Source: Aldehydirespirator sp965116865 (lineage in GTDB: Bacteria; Actinomycetota; Acidimicrobiia; Acidimicrobiales; Aldehydirespiratoraceae). Taken from it: a DNA stretch of 64,000 nt. The notes under the pieces are model-generated. The model did no database searches, was not told the DNA's origin, and worked only from the letters and a program-made list of their open reading frames with translations. Where the stretch lies: the NCBI GenBank assembly GCA_965116865.1, contig OZ220727.1:124001-188000 (forward strand). Direction: 5' to 3'. This document shows, one piece after another, positions 55,209 to 62,815 of this stretch (position 1 is the stretch's first letter; each line of letters starts with the position of its first letter). Both the position numbers and the translations under genes were made by a program.

Positions 55209-57500
55209 ATGAGACTCCTTCCCAGGCCTGTGGCTCTCGCTTGGTCGGCCATGGCTGTGCTGTTGCTGTTGCTGGCTGCGTGCTCGGACGGCCAGAGTAC
55301 CGACGGTCCGGACGCAGTCGACGGTGCCGTGCCGGACGATGGTGCGGCCGGGGATGCTGCGCCGGTCGACGGTGCCGTGCCGGACGATGGTGCGGCCGGG
55401 GATGCTGCGCCGGTCGACGGTGCCGTGCCGGACGATGGTGCGGCCGGGGATGCTGCGCCGGTCGACGGTGCCGTGCCGGACGATGGTGCGGCCGGGGATG
55501 CTGCGCCGGTCGACGGTGCCGTGCCGGACGATGGTGCGGCCGGGGATGCTGCGCCGGTCGACGGTGCCGTGCCGGACGATGGTGCGGCCGGGGATGCTGC
55601 GCCGGTCGACGGTGCCGTGCCGGACGATGGTGCGGCCGGGGATGCTGCGCCGGTCGACGGTGCCGTGCCGGACGATGGTGCGGCCGGGGATGCTGCGCCG
55701 GTCGACGGCGCCGACGATACGGCCTACGGGGCTGAGCCGGCGGAGGTTGACGAGGATGCCGACGAGCCCGACGAGGATGCCGCGTCCGGCGACGTCTCGA
55801 CCGTGGACCGACTGAAGCTCAACGCCGAGCGGTTCGAGTACGCCATCGGCACGCACGGGGGCGCGCTCACCGTCAACACCATCTCCGAACCGCTCACCTT
55901 CAACCTGGCCGTCGCCAACGACGCATCGTCCTCGGACGTGCTCGGGCACCTTTTCGAGGGGCTGACCCAGACCTCATGGCTGACCGACGAGGTGGAGCCC
56001 TTACTGGCCGAGTCCTGGGAGCGCTCCGACGACGGCATGACCTGGACGTTCCATCTGCGCCGCGACGTGGCCTGGCACGACGGCGAGCCCTTCACCGCCC
56101 ACGACGTGGACTTCACCTTCAACCGGATCGTCTACAACGACGACATCTCCGCCAGCAGCCGCTCGACCTTCGAGTTCCGGCACCTGGACGGGTCGGGGGC
56201 CTGGCAGGAGAGCCCCATGGCCGTGTCGGCGATCGGCGACCACACCGTCGAGTTCACCCTGCCCGTGCGGTTCGCCCCGTTCCTCCGGTCTATGGGAACT
56301 GCCATCTATCCGCGGCACGTCCTCGAGCAGCATGTCGAGGACGGCACCTTCGCTGACGTTTGGGGAACAGACACCGACCCGGCCGAGATCGTCGGCACCG
56401 GCCCCTTCACGATCGCCGACTACGAGCCCGGCCGGCAGCTGGTCCTGGCCCGCAACCCCGACTACTGGCTGACCGATGCCGACGGCAACCGGCTTCCGTA
56501 CCTGGACCGGATCGTCCACAACATCGTCGAGGACGTCGAAGCTGAGCTGGACGGCTTCCTGGCGGGCGAGTCCGACGTGCACGGCGTGCTGGGCAAGGAG
56601 TACGCGCAGATCGAGCCACGGCAGGACGAGGGCGACTTCACGATCCACCGGCGCGGGCCGAACTTCGGCTCGACGTTCCTCACCTTCAACGCCAACCCCG
56701 GAGCGAATCCCGACACCGGGGAGCCGTACGTCGCGGCCCACAAGCTGGACTGGTTCAGCAACGTCCAGTTCCGCCAGGCCGTGGCCCACAGCATCGACAA
56801 GGGCGCCATCATCGACGACGTCCAGCACGGCCTCGGCTATGCGCAGTGGTCCTCGGTGAGCCCCTCGGCCGGCGACTTCCACAATCCCGACGTCAGGCGC
56901 TATCCATACGACCCCGACAAGGCCAACGCGATCCTCGACAGCCTGGGCTGGGTCGACACCGACGGCGACGGCATCCGGGAGGACTCCGACGGCAACGACA
57001 TCGAGTTCAGGCTCGTCACCAACGCGGGCAACACCGTGCGCGAGGCGGTCGCCGAGATCATCCACGAGGGGATGGAGGCCGTCGGGCTCGCAGTGGACTA
57101 CGAGGCGATCGACTTCGCCGAGATCGTCAGCGGGCTCACCAGCACGTACGACTGGGAGGCGGTCGTGATCGGGCTGACCGGCGGCGCGGATCCGTACAGC
57201 GGGATCGACGTCTGGCACAGCACCGGCGACCTGCACATGTGGTACCCCAACCAGCCTGTGCCGGCCACCAGCTGGGAGGCCGAGATCGACGCGATGTACA
57301 TATTCGGAAGCCAGGAACTCGACCATGCCCGGCGGGTGCGGTACTACCTGAACGCCCAGGAGATAGCGGCCGACAACGTGCCCCTCATCTACACGACGCT
57401 GGCCGAGCGGCTTACCGCGACTCGCAACGTGTTCGGCAACACCACGCCCACCCTGTACGGGATCTGGGACGTCCGCTACCTCTACCGGACCGACCAGTAG
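55209..57500 (+). CDS. ABC transporter substrate-binding lipoprotein, family 5 (peptide/nickel type)
   Basis: This 763-residue protein starts at ATG 55209, with TAATGT eight bases upstream (leaderless layout); ATG 55197 is in frame but falls within that box. The signal peptide ends in LLAAC, so it is a lipoprotein. Eight perfect copies of VDGAVPDDGAAGDAAP and an acidic tail form a ~155-residue spacer. The solute-binding domain follows: ISEPLTFNLAVANDASS, LLAESWERSDDGMTWTFHLR, VAWHDGEPFTAHDVDFTFN, ARNPDYWLTDADGNRLPYLD, QFRQAVAHSIDKGAI. No permease or ATPase genes lie beside it. The ligand is probably an oligopeptide or similar. Confidence 0.9.
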   Translation: MRLLPRPVALAWSAMAVLLLLLAACSDGQSTDGPDAVDGAVPDDGAAGDAAPVDGAVPDDGAAGDAAPVDGAVPDDGAAGDAAPVDGAVPDDGAAGDAAPVDGAVPDDGAAGDAAPVDGAVPDDGAAGDAAPVDGAVPDDGAAGDAAPVDGAVPDDGAAGDAAPVDGADDTAYGAEPAEVDEDADEPDEDAASGDVSTVDRLKLNAERFEYAIGTHGGALTVNTISEPLTFNLAVANDASSSDVLGHLFEGLTQTSWLTDEVEPLLAESWERSDDGMTWTFHLRRDVAWHDGEPFTAHDVDFTFNRIVYNDDISASSRSTFEFRHLDGSGAWQESPMAVSAIGDHTVEFTLPVRFAPFLRSMGTAIYPRHVLEQHVEDGTFADVWGTDTDPAEIVGTGPFTIADYEPGRQLVLARNPDYWLTDADGNRLPYLDRIVHNIVEDVEAELDGFLAGESDVHGVLGKEYAQIEPRQDEGDFTIHRRGPNFGSTFLTFNANPGANPDTGEPYVAAHKLDWFSNVQFRQAVAHSIDKGAIIDDVQHGLGYAQWSSVSPSAGDFHNPDVRRYPYDPDKANAILDSLGWVDTDGDGIREDSDGNDIEFRLVTNAGNTVREAVAEIIHEGMEAVGLAVDYEAIDFAEIVSGLTSTYDWEAVVIGLTGGADPYSGIDVWHSTGDLHMWYPNQPVPATSWEAEIDAMYIFGSQELDHARRVRYYLNAQEIAADNVPLIYTTLAERLTATRNVFGNTTPTLYGIWDVRYLYRTDQ
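55317..55700. repeat. 48-bp perfect tandem array encoding the lipoprotein spacer (8 units)
   Basis: GTCGACGGTGCCGTGCCGGA starts every 48 bp from 55317 to 55653. All eight units encode the same 16 residues. Confidence 0.98.
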
Positions 57501-57530
57501 CCGAGCCCCGGAAGCGTTCATCGACGCTCG

Positions 57531-57665
57531 CCCCCCTGCACGGATGGACGGCGAACCTTGGCCGGGATCGGGAGGGGGCGGTCGAACCTCGCCCCCCTGC
57601 ACGGATGGACGGCGAACCTTGGCCGGGATCGGGAGGGGGCGGTCGAACCTCGCCCCCCTGCACGG
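57531..57665. repeat. 61-bp tandem array after the solute-binding protein
   Basis: CCCCCCTGCACGGATGGACG starts at 57531 and 57592, and a partial copy at 57653. An outer element, GAAGCGTTCATCGACGCTCG, brackets the array at about 57511 and 57706. Confidence 0.94.
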
Positions 57666-57809
57666 ATGTACGGCGACGCTGACGACGACGTCGAGTTGCC
57701 GCCGGAAGCGTTCATCGACGCTCGCCCCCGTGCACGGCGCCCGCTGAGACGCGGAGGGGCGGCTCCGCAGGGGTTCGTCCCGCCTTCCGAAAAAATCTGT
57801 GACAAGAAT

Positions 57810-57838
57810 GTGACAAACCCGTGACGACGGTGTAACCT
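57810..57838 (+). promoter_or_regulatory. Sigma-70-type promoter for a candidate small RNA
   Basis: GTGACA (57810-57815), 17 bp, TAACCT (57833-57838). The upstream sequence contains further TGTGACAA/GTGACGA repeats that could bind a regulator. No start codon with a ribosome site follows closely. Confidence 0.6.
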
Positions 57839-57844
57839 AGTTGC

Positions 57845-57945
57845 CAGTACCCGGGTCCAAACGACACGATCCGCAGGAACCGGGTCGATAATCCCCCCCT
57901 CCAGGGACCGTACGGAGCCCGCTGGCTCAGCGCTGGCGGGCTCCG
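57845..57945 (+). ncRNA. Candidate ~100-nt small RNA or leader with C-rich single strand
   Basis: After the promoter the transcript would fold ACCCGG.TCC against GGA.CCGGGT. It then shows a run CCCCCCTCC, complementary to GGAGG-type ribosome sites, and ends in a very strong hairpin. The features resemble C-rich actinobacterial small RNAs such as the 6C class, but I cannot assign a family. It could instead be an attenuated leader of the acyl-CoA ligase gene 360 bp downstream. Confidence 0.5.
57913..57945 (+). terminator. Strong hairpin, U-tract-less terminator
   Basis: CGGAGCCCGC pairs perfectly with GCGGGCTCCG (10 bp) around a 13-nt loop. No T-run follows, as is common in high-GC actinobacteria. 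Confidence 0.65.
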
Positions 57946-58062
57946 GCGCGTCGCGCGGCCGAGGGGCCGAGCGAACGGGCGCAGCGAAGCGGCCCGTGCG
58001 GGCGGGGCCGTGGCTCGCGCGGCCCGCGAGCGCAGCGAACAACAGCGGGAGTGGCACCTCTG
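57946..58062. repeat. Dispersed intergenic repeat, copy 4
   Basis: GGCCGAGCGAACGGGCGCAG, GGGGCCGTGGCTCGCGCGGC and GCGAGCGCAGCGAACAACAG match the family core seen at 3.5 kb. Confidence 0.72.
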
Positions 58063-58235
58063 CGACTCATCGGGTTCGCACCTGTCCGCGCGTGAGGTGA
58101 TCCGTTAGTGTCGGCTGCACGAGATCGGCGCCTGCGACTCATCGGGTTCGCACCTGTCCGCGCGTGAGGTGATCCGTTAGTGTCGGCTGCACGAGATCGG
58201 CGCCTGCGACTCATCGGGTTCGCACCTGTCTGCGC
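58063..58235. repeat. 72-bp tandem array before the acyl-CoA ligase
   Basis: CGACTCATCGGGTTCGCACC starts at 58063, 58135 and 58207 (72 bp). Each full unit carries a TAGTGT box. Confidence 0.95.
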
Positions 58236-58304
58236 GTGCTCTGGGTGCCGCGTCCCCGCGGCGCGTTACGATGCATCACTGTTCCAACCACCGGAGCGAC
58301 CCGC

Positions 58305-59933
58305 ATGAGCGACCCGATCTACGACGCCAGAACCTTCTGGGAACTGCTCGACCGGCGGGCGGCGGCCACACCCGACCGGACGATGCTCCTCGACGAGGCG
58401 GGACGCTCGCTGACGTTCGCAGAGTTCAAGAACCGGGCCGAGCGCGTGGCCGCGGGGCTGCTGGCCATGGGCGCCGCCGAGGGCACGCCGGTCACCTGGG
58501 TCCTGCCTACCCGCATCGAGACCGTGCTCACGAGCTTCGCTCTCAGCCGGCTGGGCGCGGTGCAGAACCCGATCATCCACGTCTACCGCCGCCGCGAGGT
58601 CGAGTTCTGCGTCCGGCAGACGCGGGCCGAGCTGGTATTGCATCCCGGGGCGTGGTCGGGGTTCGACTACGGGGCCATGGTCGACGGGATCGTCGCGGGG
58701 CTCGACCACGAGGCCCGGGCGCTGAACGGCTACGACGCCCTTCCCGACGGAGACCCGGCCGCCTTGCCGCCCACCCCGGGGCCCGGCGACGACGCGGGCA
58801 AAGTGCGCTGGACGTACTACACCTCGGGAACCACCTCCGATCCCAAGGGCGTGAAGCACACCGACGCGTCGCTGATAGCCGGCGGAGTCGGGCTGGCCCG
58901 TGCGCTGGACGTGAGCGACGACGACGTGGGCTCGATCGCCTTCCCCTACGCCCATATCGGCGGACCCGAGTACATGGTCATGATGTTGGCCGCCGGGTTC
59001 GGCGCCGTTCTCGTGGAGCGCTTCGACCCGGCGGCCGCAGTCTTGGCCTACGCCCGCCACGGCGTGACCATGGCCGGCGGCTCGACCGTCTTCTACCAGA
59101 TGTTCCTCGAGGAGGACCGCAAGTCTCGCCGGTCCGCCGGCCGTCCCGCCATGCCCGCGCTGCGGGTGCTGTCGGGCGGGGGCGCCCCCAAGCCGCCCGA
59201 GATCCACTTCCGGGCGAAGGAGCAGATGGGTGTGCCAGTGGCCCACGGATACGGCATGACCGAGTGCTCGATGATCTCGCAGGGGTCTCCTCGCGACAGC
59301 GACCGCCAGCTGGCGCACACCGACGGCCGCCCGGTACACGGCTGCGAGGTGTCGATCGTCGCGATGGCCTCCGACGGCGGCGAGGCTCCCGCCCCGGCCG
59401 GGGTGCAGGGCGAGGTGCGGGTGAGCGGGCCGATGCTGTTCTCGGGCTACACCGACCCCCGCCTCGACAAGGAGGCGTTCGACGCTCGGGGCCGCTTCCG
59501 CACCGGCGATCTGGGAGTGCTGGGCGCCGACGGGCACCTGACGCTCACCGGACGGGTGAAGGACATCATCGTCCGCAGGGGGGAGAACATCTCGGCCAAG
59601 GAGATCGAGGACGTGCTGCATACCCACGACAAGGTGGGCGCAGCCGCTGTGATCGGCCTGTCGGACCCCCAGCGGGGCGAGCGGGTCTGTGCGGTGGTCG
59701 AGACCGCGCCCGGCGCCGACGACCTGACTTTCGAGGAGATGGCAGAGGCCTGCCTGGCGGCCGGCCTGGCCCGCCGGAAAGTTCCCGAGCAGCTAGAGAT
59801 CTTTCCCGGTCCGCTGCCCCGCAACGCCACCCTCAAGATCCTCAAGCACAAGCTGCGGGAGGTCTACGAGGCCCGCCGGCCGGTGTCCCTGGCCGCGCGA
59901 ACCGTCTACGAAGCACGGCAGGAAGAGGACTGA
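58305..59933 (+). CDS. AMP-dependent acyl-CoA synthetase/ligase
   Basis: This 542-residue protein starts at ATG 58305 with GGAG nine bases upstream. Adenylation motifs are in order: the P-loop YYTSGTTSDPKGVKHT, then GYGMTECSM, FRTGDLGVLGADGHLTLTGR, VKDIIVRRGENISAKEIE and a C-terminal lysine in PRNATLKILKHKLRE. It activates a carboxylic acid with ATP and joins it to CoA. The substrate chain cannot be read. ATG of the ArsC-family gene lies only seven bases after its stop, so both are probably on one message. Confidence 0.92.
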   Translation: MSDPIYDARTFWELLDRRAAATPDRTMLLDEAGRSLTFAEFKNRAERVAAGLLAMGAAEGTPVTWVLPTRIETVLTSFALSRLGAVQNPIIHVYRRREVEFCVRQTRAELVLHPGAWSGFDYGAMVDGIVAGLDHEARALNGYDALPDGDPAALPPTPGPGDDAGKVRWTYYTSGTTSDPKGVKHTDASLIAGGVGLARALDVSDDDVGSIAFPYAHIGGPEYMVMMLAAGFGAVLVERFDPAAAVLAYARHGVTMAGGSTVFYQMFLEEDRKSRRSAGRPAMPALRVLSGGGAPKPPEIHFRAKEQMGVPVAHGYGMTECSMISQGSPRDSDRQLAHTDGRPVHGCEVSIVAMASDGGEAPAPAGVQGEVRVSGPMLFSGYTDPRLDKEAFDARGRFRTGDLGVLGADGHLTLTGRVKDIIVRRGENISAKEIEDVLHTHDKVGAAAVIGLSDPQRGERVCAVVETAPGADDLTFEEMAEACLAAGLARRKVPEQLEIFPGPLPRNATLKILKHKLREVYEARRPVSLAARTVYEARQEED

Positions 59934-59940
59934 CACGCCC

Positions 59941-60339
59941 ATGGCCAACATTGTTATATACCATAACAAGCATTGAAACTCCTCCAAAAATGCCGTGGCG
60001 GTCGCTGCGGAAGCCAACGCTGACGTTGAGGTGGTGCTCTACATGTCCGACCGTCCCGACCGCGACACGCTCCGGGGCATCGTCGACCGGTTGGAGGACC
60101 CGGTGGAGAACCTGGTCCGCAAGGACTCGCAGTTCTCGAAGCTGGGGCTGGACCCCGACGACTACGTCGGCGACCCCGACGCGGTGGTGGAGGTGCTGCT
60201 CCGGTATCCGAGGCTGATGCAGCGTCCGGTGCTGGTCGGCGGCGACCGGGCCATCATCGGGCGGCCGCTCGGCGACACGAAGGCCAAGGACCGGCTGGCC
60301 GAGTTCCTGGGCGCCGAGACGGCCGGCGGGAGCTCGTGA
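59941..60339 (+). CDS. arsC: ArsC-family reductase, probable selenoprotein (in-frame UGA = Sec12)
   Basis: ATG 59941 begins MANIVIYHNKH, then TGA (59974-59976), then NSSKNAVAVAAEANADVEVV in the same frame, to a stop at 60339; 132 residues if TGA is read. E. coli ArsC starts MSNITIYHNPACGTSRNTL, with catalytic Cys12. The TGA falls exactly on that residue, and IYHN before it and S[KR]N after it align. Downstream ArsC features persist: RDTLRGIVDRL, NLVRKDSQF, LGLDPDDY, YPRLMQRPVLVGGDRAIIGRP. A hairpin in the bacterial SECIS position follows the TGA. Without recoding, only an 11-codon peptide or a GTG 59995 start lacking the active site would remain. ArsC-fold proteins reduce arsenate or related thiol substrates; the exact role here is inferred. 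Confidence 0.8.
59993..60010 (+). promoter_or_regulatory. Candidate bacterial SECIS hairpin
   Basis: CCGTGGC (59993-59999) pairs with GCTGCGG (60004-60010) over seven base pairs, two of them G-U, closing a GGUC loop. The stem starts 16 nt after the UGA and the loop guanines lie about 24 nt after it. Bacterial SECIS elements typically have a small loop with G in its first two positions at this distance. Confidence 0.65.
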
Positions 60340-60354
60340 CGTCAGGAGAGTGCT

Positions 60355-60420
60355 GAGCGAGGCCGTGGCCGGCGCGGCCCGTGAGCGCAGCGAACGGTAG
60401 CGAGAATCACGGGTCGGCCG
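60355..60420. repeat. Dispersed intergenic repeat, copy 5
   Basis: GCGAGGCCGTGGCCGGCGCG, GCCCGTGAGCGCAGCGAACG and GCGAGAATCACGG match the family core. Confidence 0.72.
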
Positions 60421-60495
60421 CGCCCGGCGCTCCGCGGCTCGCTACCGTGGGCCGAGACCAGACCGACCACACCTTCAGACCACAAGGGGGCGCCG

Positions 60496-60684
60496 ATGCG
60501 AATCGTCGTTGACTTCGATCTGTGCGAGAGCAATGCCGTCTGCATGCAGATCGCGCCCGACATCTTCGAGGTGCGAGACGACGACTTCCTCTACATCCTC
60601 GACGAGACGCCCGGCGAAGCCGACCGGGCCAGGGTTCAGGAGTGCGTGCAACGCTGCCCCAAGCAGGCCATCTCGATAGCTTGA
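60496..60684 (+). CDS. [3Fe-4S]-type ferredoxin
   Basis: This 62-residue protein starts at ATG 60496 after AAGGGGGCG. The cluster ligands are C10 and C16 (DLCESNAVC) and C54 (QRCPKQAI). Position 13, which is Cys in [4Fe-4S] forms, is Asn, pointing to a [3Fe-4S] cluster. C50 is an extra cysteine. Such ferredoxins donate electrons to cytochrome P450s or oxygenases, and the ferredoxin reductase gene 130 bp downstream is its natural partner. No P450 is in the window. Confidence 0.9.
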   Translation: MRIVVDFDLCESNAVCMQIAPDIFEVRDDDFLYILDETPGEADRARVQECVQRCPKQAISIA

Positions 60685-60785
60685 GAGGCCGAGCGAGCAG
60701 GCGAGCCGATCGGTTGAACACGGGCGGCGAGGCCGCGGCCCGAGCGGCCCGTGAGCGCATCGGACGAGAGCGCGCAGGCCGGTGC
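60683..60785. repeat. Dispersed intergenic repeat, copy 6
   Basis: GAGAGGCCGAGCGAGCAGGC, GCGAGGCCGCGGCCCGAGCG and GGCCCGTGAGCGCATCGGAC match the family. The element sits between the ferredoxin and its reductase. Confidence 0.7.
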
Positions 60786-60814
60786 TCTGAGCCGGTGCCG
60801 GGATCCGGCTGCGC

Positions 60815-62017
60815 ATGACCGAAGCCCGGCGCGCCGTCACCATCGTCGGGGCCTCGCTGGCGGGCTTGAACGCGGCCGAGGCCCTGCGCCGGGAGGGCTT
60901 CGACGGCCCGGTCGTCCTCATCGGCGCCGAGAAGCATCTGCCGTATGACCGGCCTCCGCTGTCCAAGCAGGTGCTGGCGGGCGACTGGGCGCCGGAGCGG
61001 GTCGCGCTGACCGACTCCGAGAAACTGGAGGAGGACGGCATCGAGACGCGTCTCGGCGTGCGGGCCACCCGTCTGGACCTGGATGCACGGGAGCTGGCCC
61101 TCGACACCGGCGAGACTGCGGCCTTCGACGGGCTCGTCGTTGCCACCGGATCCCGCTGCCGCACCATCGGCGGCGTCGAGGGACTGCAGGGAGTGCATGT
61201 CCTGCGCTCGCTGGACGACTGCCTGGCGTTGCGCGCCGACTTCGAGGCGACGCCTCAGAGGGTGGTGGTGGTGGGCGCCGGCTTCATCGGCGCGGAGGTG
61301 GCCGCCACGGCGCGGGGACGCGGACTCGAGGTCACGGTGGTGGAGGCGCTGCCCACTCCGCTGAGCCGGGTGCTCGGAGACGAGATGGGCGAGGTGTGCG
61401 CCGAGGTCCACCGCGACCACGGCGTCGATTTGCGCACCGGGGTCGGCGTGAGCGCCGTCTCCGGCGGCGGCCGGGTGGAGCAGGTGACGCTGTCGGACGG
61501 CTCGGCGGTGGACGCCGACGTGGTGGTGGTCGGCATAGGCGTGATCCCCAACACCGAGTGGCTGGACGGCTCGGGTCTGAAGGTGGACGACGGCGTGGTG
61601 TGCGACGCCTCGTGCCTGGCAGCGGAGGGAGTGGCCGCGGCGGGTGACGTGGCCCGCTGGCCCAACGGGCTGTTCGGCGAGACGATGCGGGTGGAGCACT
61701 GGGACAACGCCGCGCAGCAGGGCGCCCAAGCGGCCCGTCGCCTGCTCGACTCGTCGACGGGGCCGTTCACGCCGGTGCCGTGGTTCTGGAGCGACCAGTA
61801 CGACCGCAAGATCCAGCTCGCCGGCCGGGTGCGCCCCGACGACGAGGTGCGGGTGGTGGCCGGCTCGGTCGCCGAGCGGCGGTTCGCGGCGGTCTACGGT
61901 AGGGCCGGTCGGCTTGTGGGGGTGCTCGGCTTCAACCGCCCCCGCCACGTGATGCGCTACCGGGCCCTGATCGAGCGGCGCGCCGGCTTCGAAGAGGCCC
62001 TCGCCGCCGAGTTCTGA
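60815..62017 (+). CDS. NAD(P)H-dependent ferredoxin reductase (FAD, rhodocoxin/putidaredoxin reductase type)
   Basis: This 400-residue protein starts at ATG 60815. It has an FAD-binding GxSxAG motif (VTIVGASLAGLNAAEALR), LPYDRPPLSKQVLAG, the typical ATGSRCR stretch, and a second Rossmann motif for NAD(P)H (VVVVGAGFIGAEVAATARG). The conserved second FAD segment (GVAAAGDVARWPN, then VEHWDNAAQQG) and the C-terminal dimer/redox domain WFWSDQYDRKIQLAG complete it. It should pass electrons from NAD(P)H to the upstream ferredoxin for a monooxygenase encoded elsewhere. Confidence 0.92.
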   Translation: MTEARRAVTIVGASLAGLNAAEALRREGFDGPVVLIGAEKHLPYDRPPLSKQVLAGDWAPERVALTDSEKLEEDGIETRLGVRATRLDLDARELALDTGETAAFDGLVVATGSRCRTIGGVEGLQGVHVLRSLDDCLALRADFEATPQRVVVVGAGFIGAEVAATARGRGLEVTVVEALPTPLSRVLGDEMGEVCAEVHRDHGVDLRTGVGVSAVSGGGRVEQVTLSDGSAVDADVVVVGIGVIPNTEWLDGSGLKVDDGVVCDASCLAAEGVAAAGDVARWPNGLFGETMRVEHWDNAAQQGAQAARRLLDSSTGPFTPVPWFWSDQYDRKIQLAGRVRPDDEVRVVAGSVAERRFAAVYGRAGRLVGVLGFNRPRHVMRYRALIERRAGFEEALAAEF

Positions 62018-62304
62018 ACGGGTTGCACTCGTCGGCGCAGCCCCGCAGCCGTGCTTCGGCGCCTGTCAGTCGCCGTTCCGGCTCGGTCGCAGCGCAGCGC
62101 CGGCTAGTAGCGGATCTTCGAGCGCTCGAGGCGGTGGTTCACAGGGACGGCAGCGCAGCGGCGAGGCAGGGTCCGCGGGTTTCGGGCGGGTGCGGGTAGC
62201 CTGTTGCGGTCCCGCCGACGGCGGGACGTGTCGTGTGCAGCACGCACGCTGCCGGCCTCGCACAGCGGGCCATGCAGCAGGGTCCGATACCCAATGGAGA
62301 TTCC

Positions 62305-62586
62305 ATGCCAATCAGCCTCCCTCCCAAGGCCGCGACCATCGCTTCGATGGCGGAGGCCTTCGACTTGGAGGAGAACGACACCGGCTCACCCGAGGTCCAG
62401 GTCGCTCTGCTCTCGGATCGCATCAACCATCTCACCGAGCATCTGCGGGTCCACAAGAAGGACCATCACAGCCGGAGGGGTCTGCTGATGCTGGTGGGCA
62501 GGCGCAGGAGGCTGCTCGACTATGTGAAGGAGAACGACGTCGAGCGGTACCGGGCGGTCATCGCCCATCTCGGTCTGCGGCGCTGA
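62305..62586 (+). CDS. rpsO: 30S ribosomal protein S15
   Basis: This 93-residue protein starts at ATG 62305 with GGAGA four bases upstream. The S15 signature is clear: DTGSPEVQVALLSDRINHLT, EHLRVHKKDHHSRRGLLMLV, then GRRRRLLDYVKENDVERYRA. It binds 16S rRNA in the central domain. A TAGCCT box near 62198 may start a leader of about 100 nt, in which S15 autoregulation occurs in other bacteria. pnp follows, the usual order. Confidence 0.97.
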   Translation: MPISLPPKAATIASMAEAFDLEENDTGSPEVQVALLSDRINHLTEHLRVHKKDHHSRRGLLMLVGRRRRLLDYVKENDVERYRAVIAHLGLRR

Positions 62587-62782
62587 GCACGACCCGGGCG
62601 GCTCCAGGGCCGCCCGCCCGGCTGTCTGCGCCGACCGGCGTCGAGCGGCCGGCGACGATCCCAGTGACAACCGACAATCAGGCGCGACCGCTCCGGTGCT
62701 AGTCGCATCGGCCCCGTCCCGGGCAATCCGGCATCCGACGGGACCGATACGACTGGGAACTGGCGGGGTCGCGCCCATACCG

Positions 62783-62800
62783 GGCCCCCGGACGGGGGCC
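62783..62800 (+). promoter_or_regulatory. Hairpin just upstream of the pnp ribosome site
   Basis: GGCCCCC pairs with GGGGGCC (7 bp) around GGAC. The pnp ribosome site GAGGAG begins three bases later. PNPase leaders are known targets of RNase III/PNPase autoregulation in other bacteria; it could also act as an rpsO terminator. Confidence 0.5.
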
Positions 62801-62815
62801 TCGAGGAGCATTCCC

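Noticed and set aside
59995..60339. ArsC-family gene starting at GTG 59995
   Set aside because: This would remove the first strand and the whole active-site loop, there is no ribosome site before it, and the in-frame upstream codons align with ArsC.
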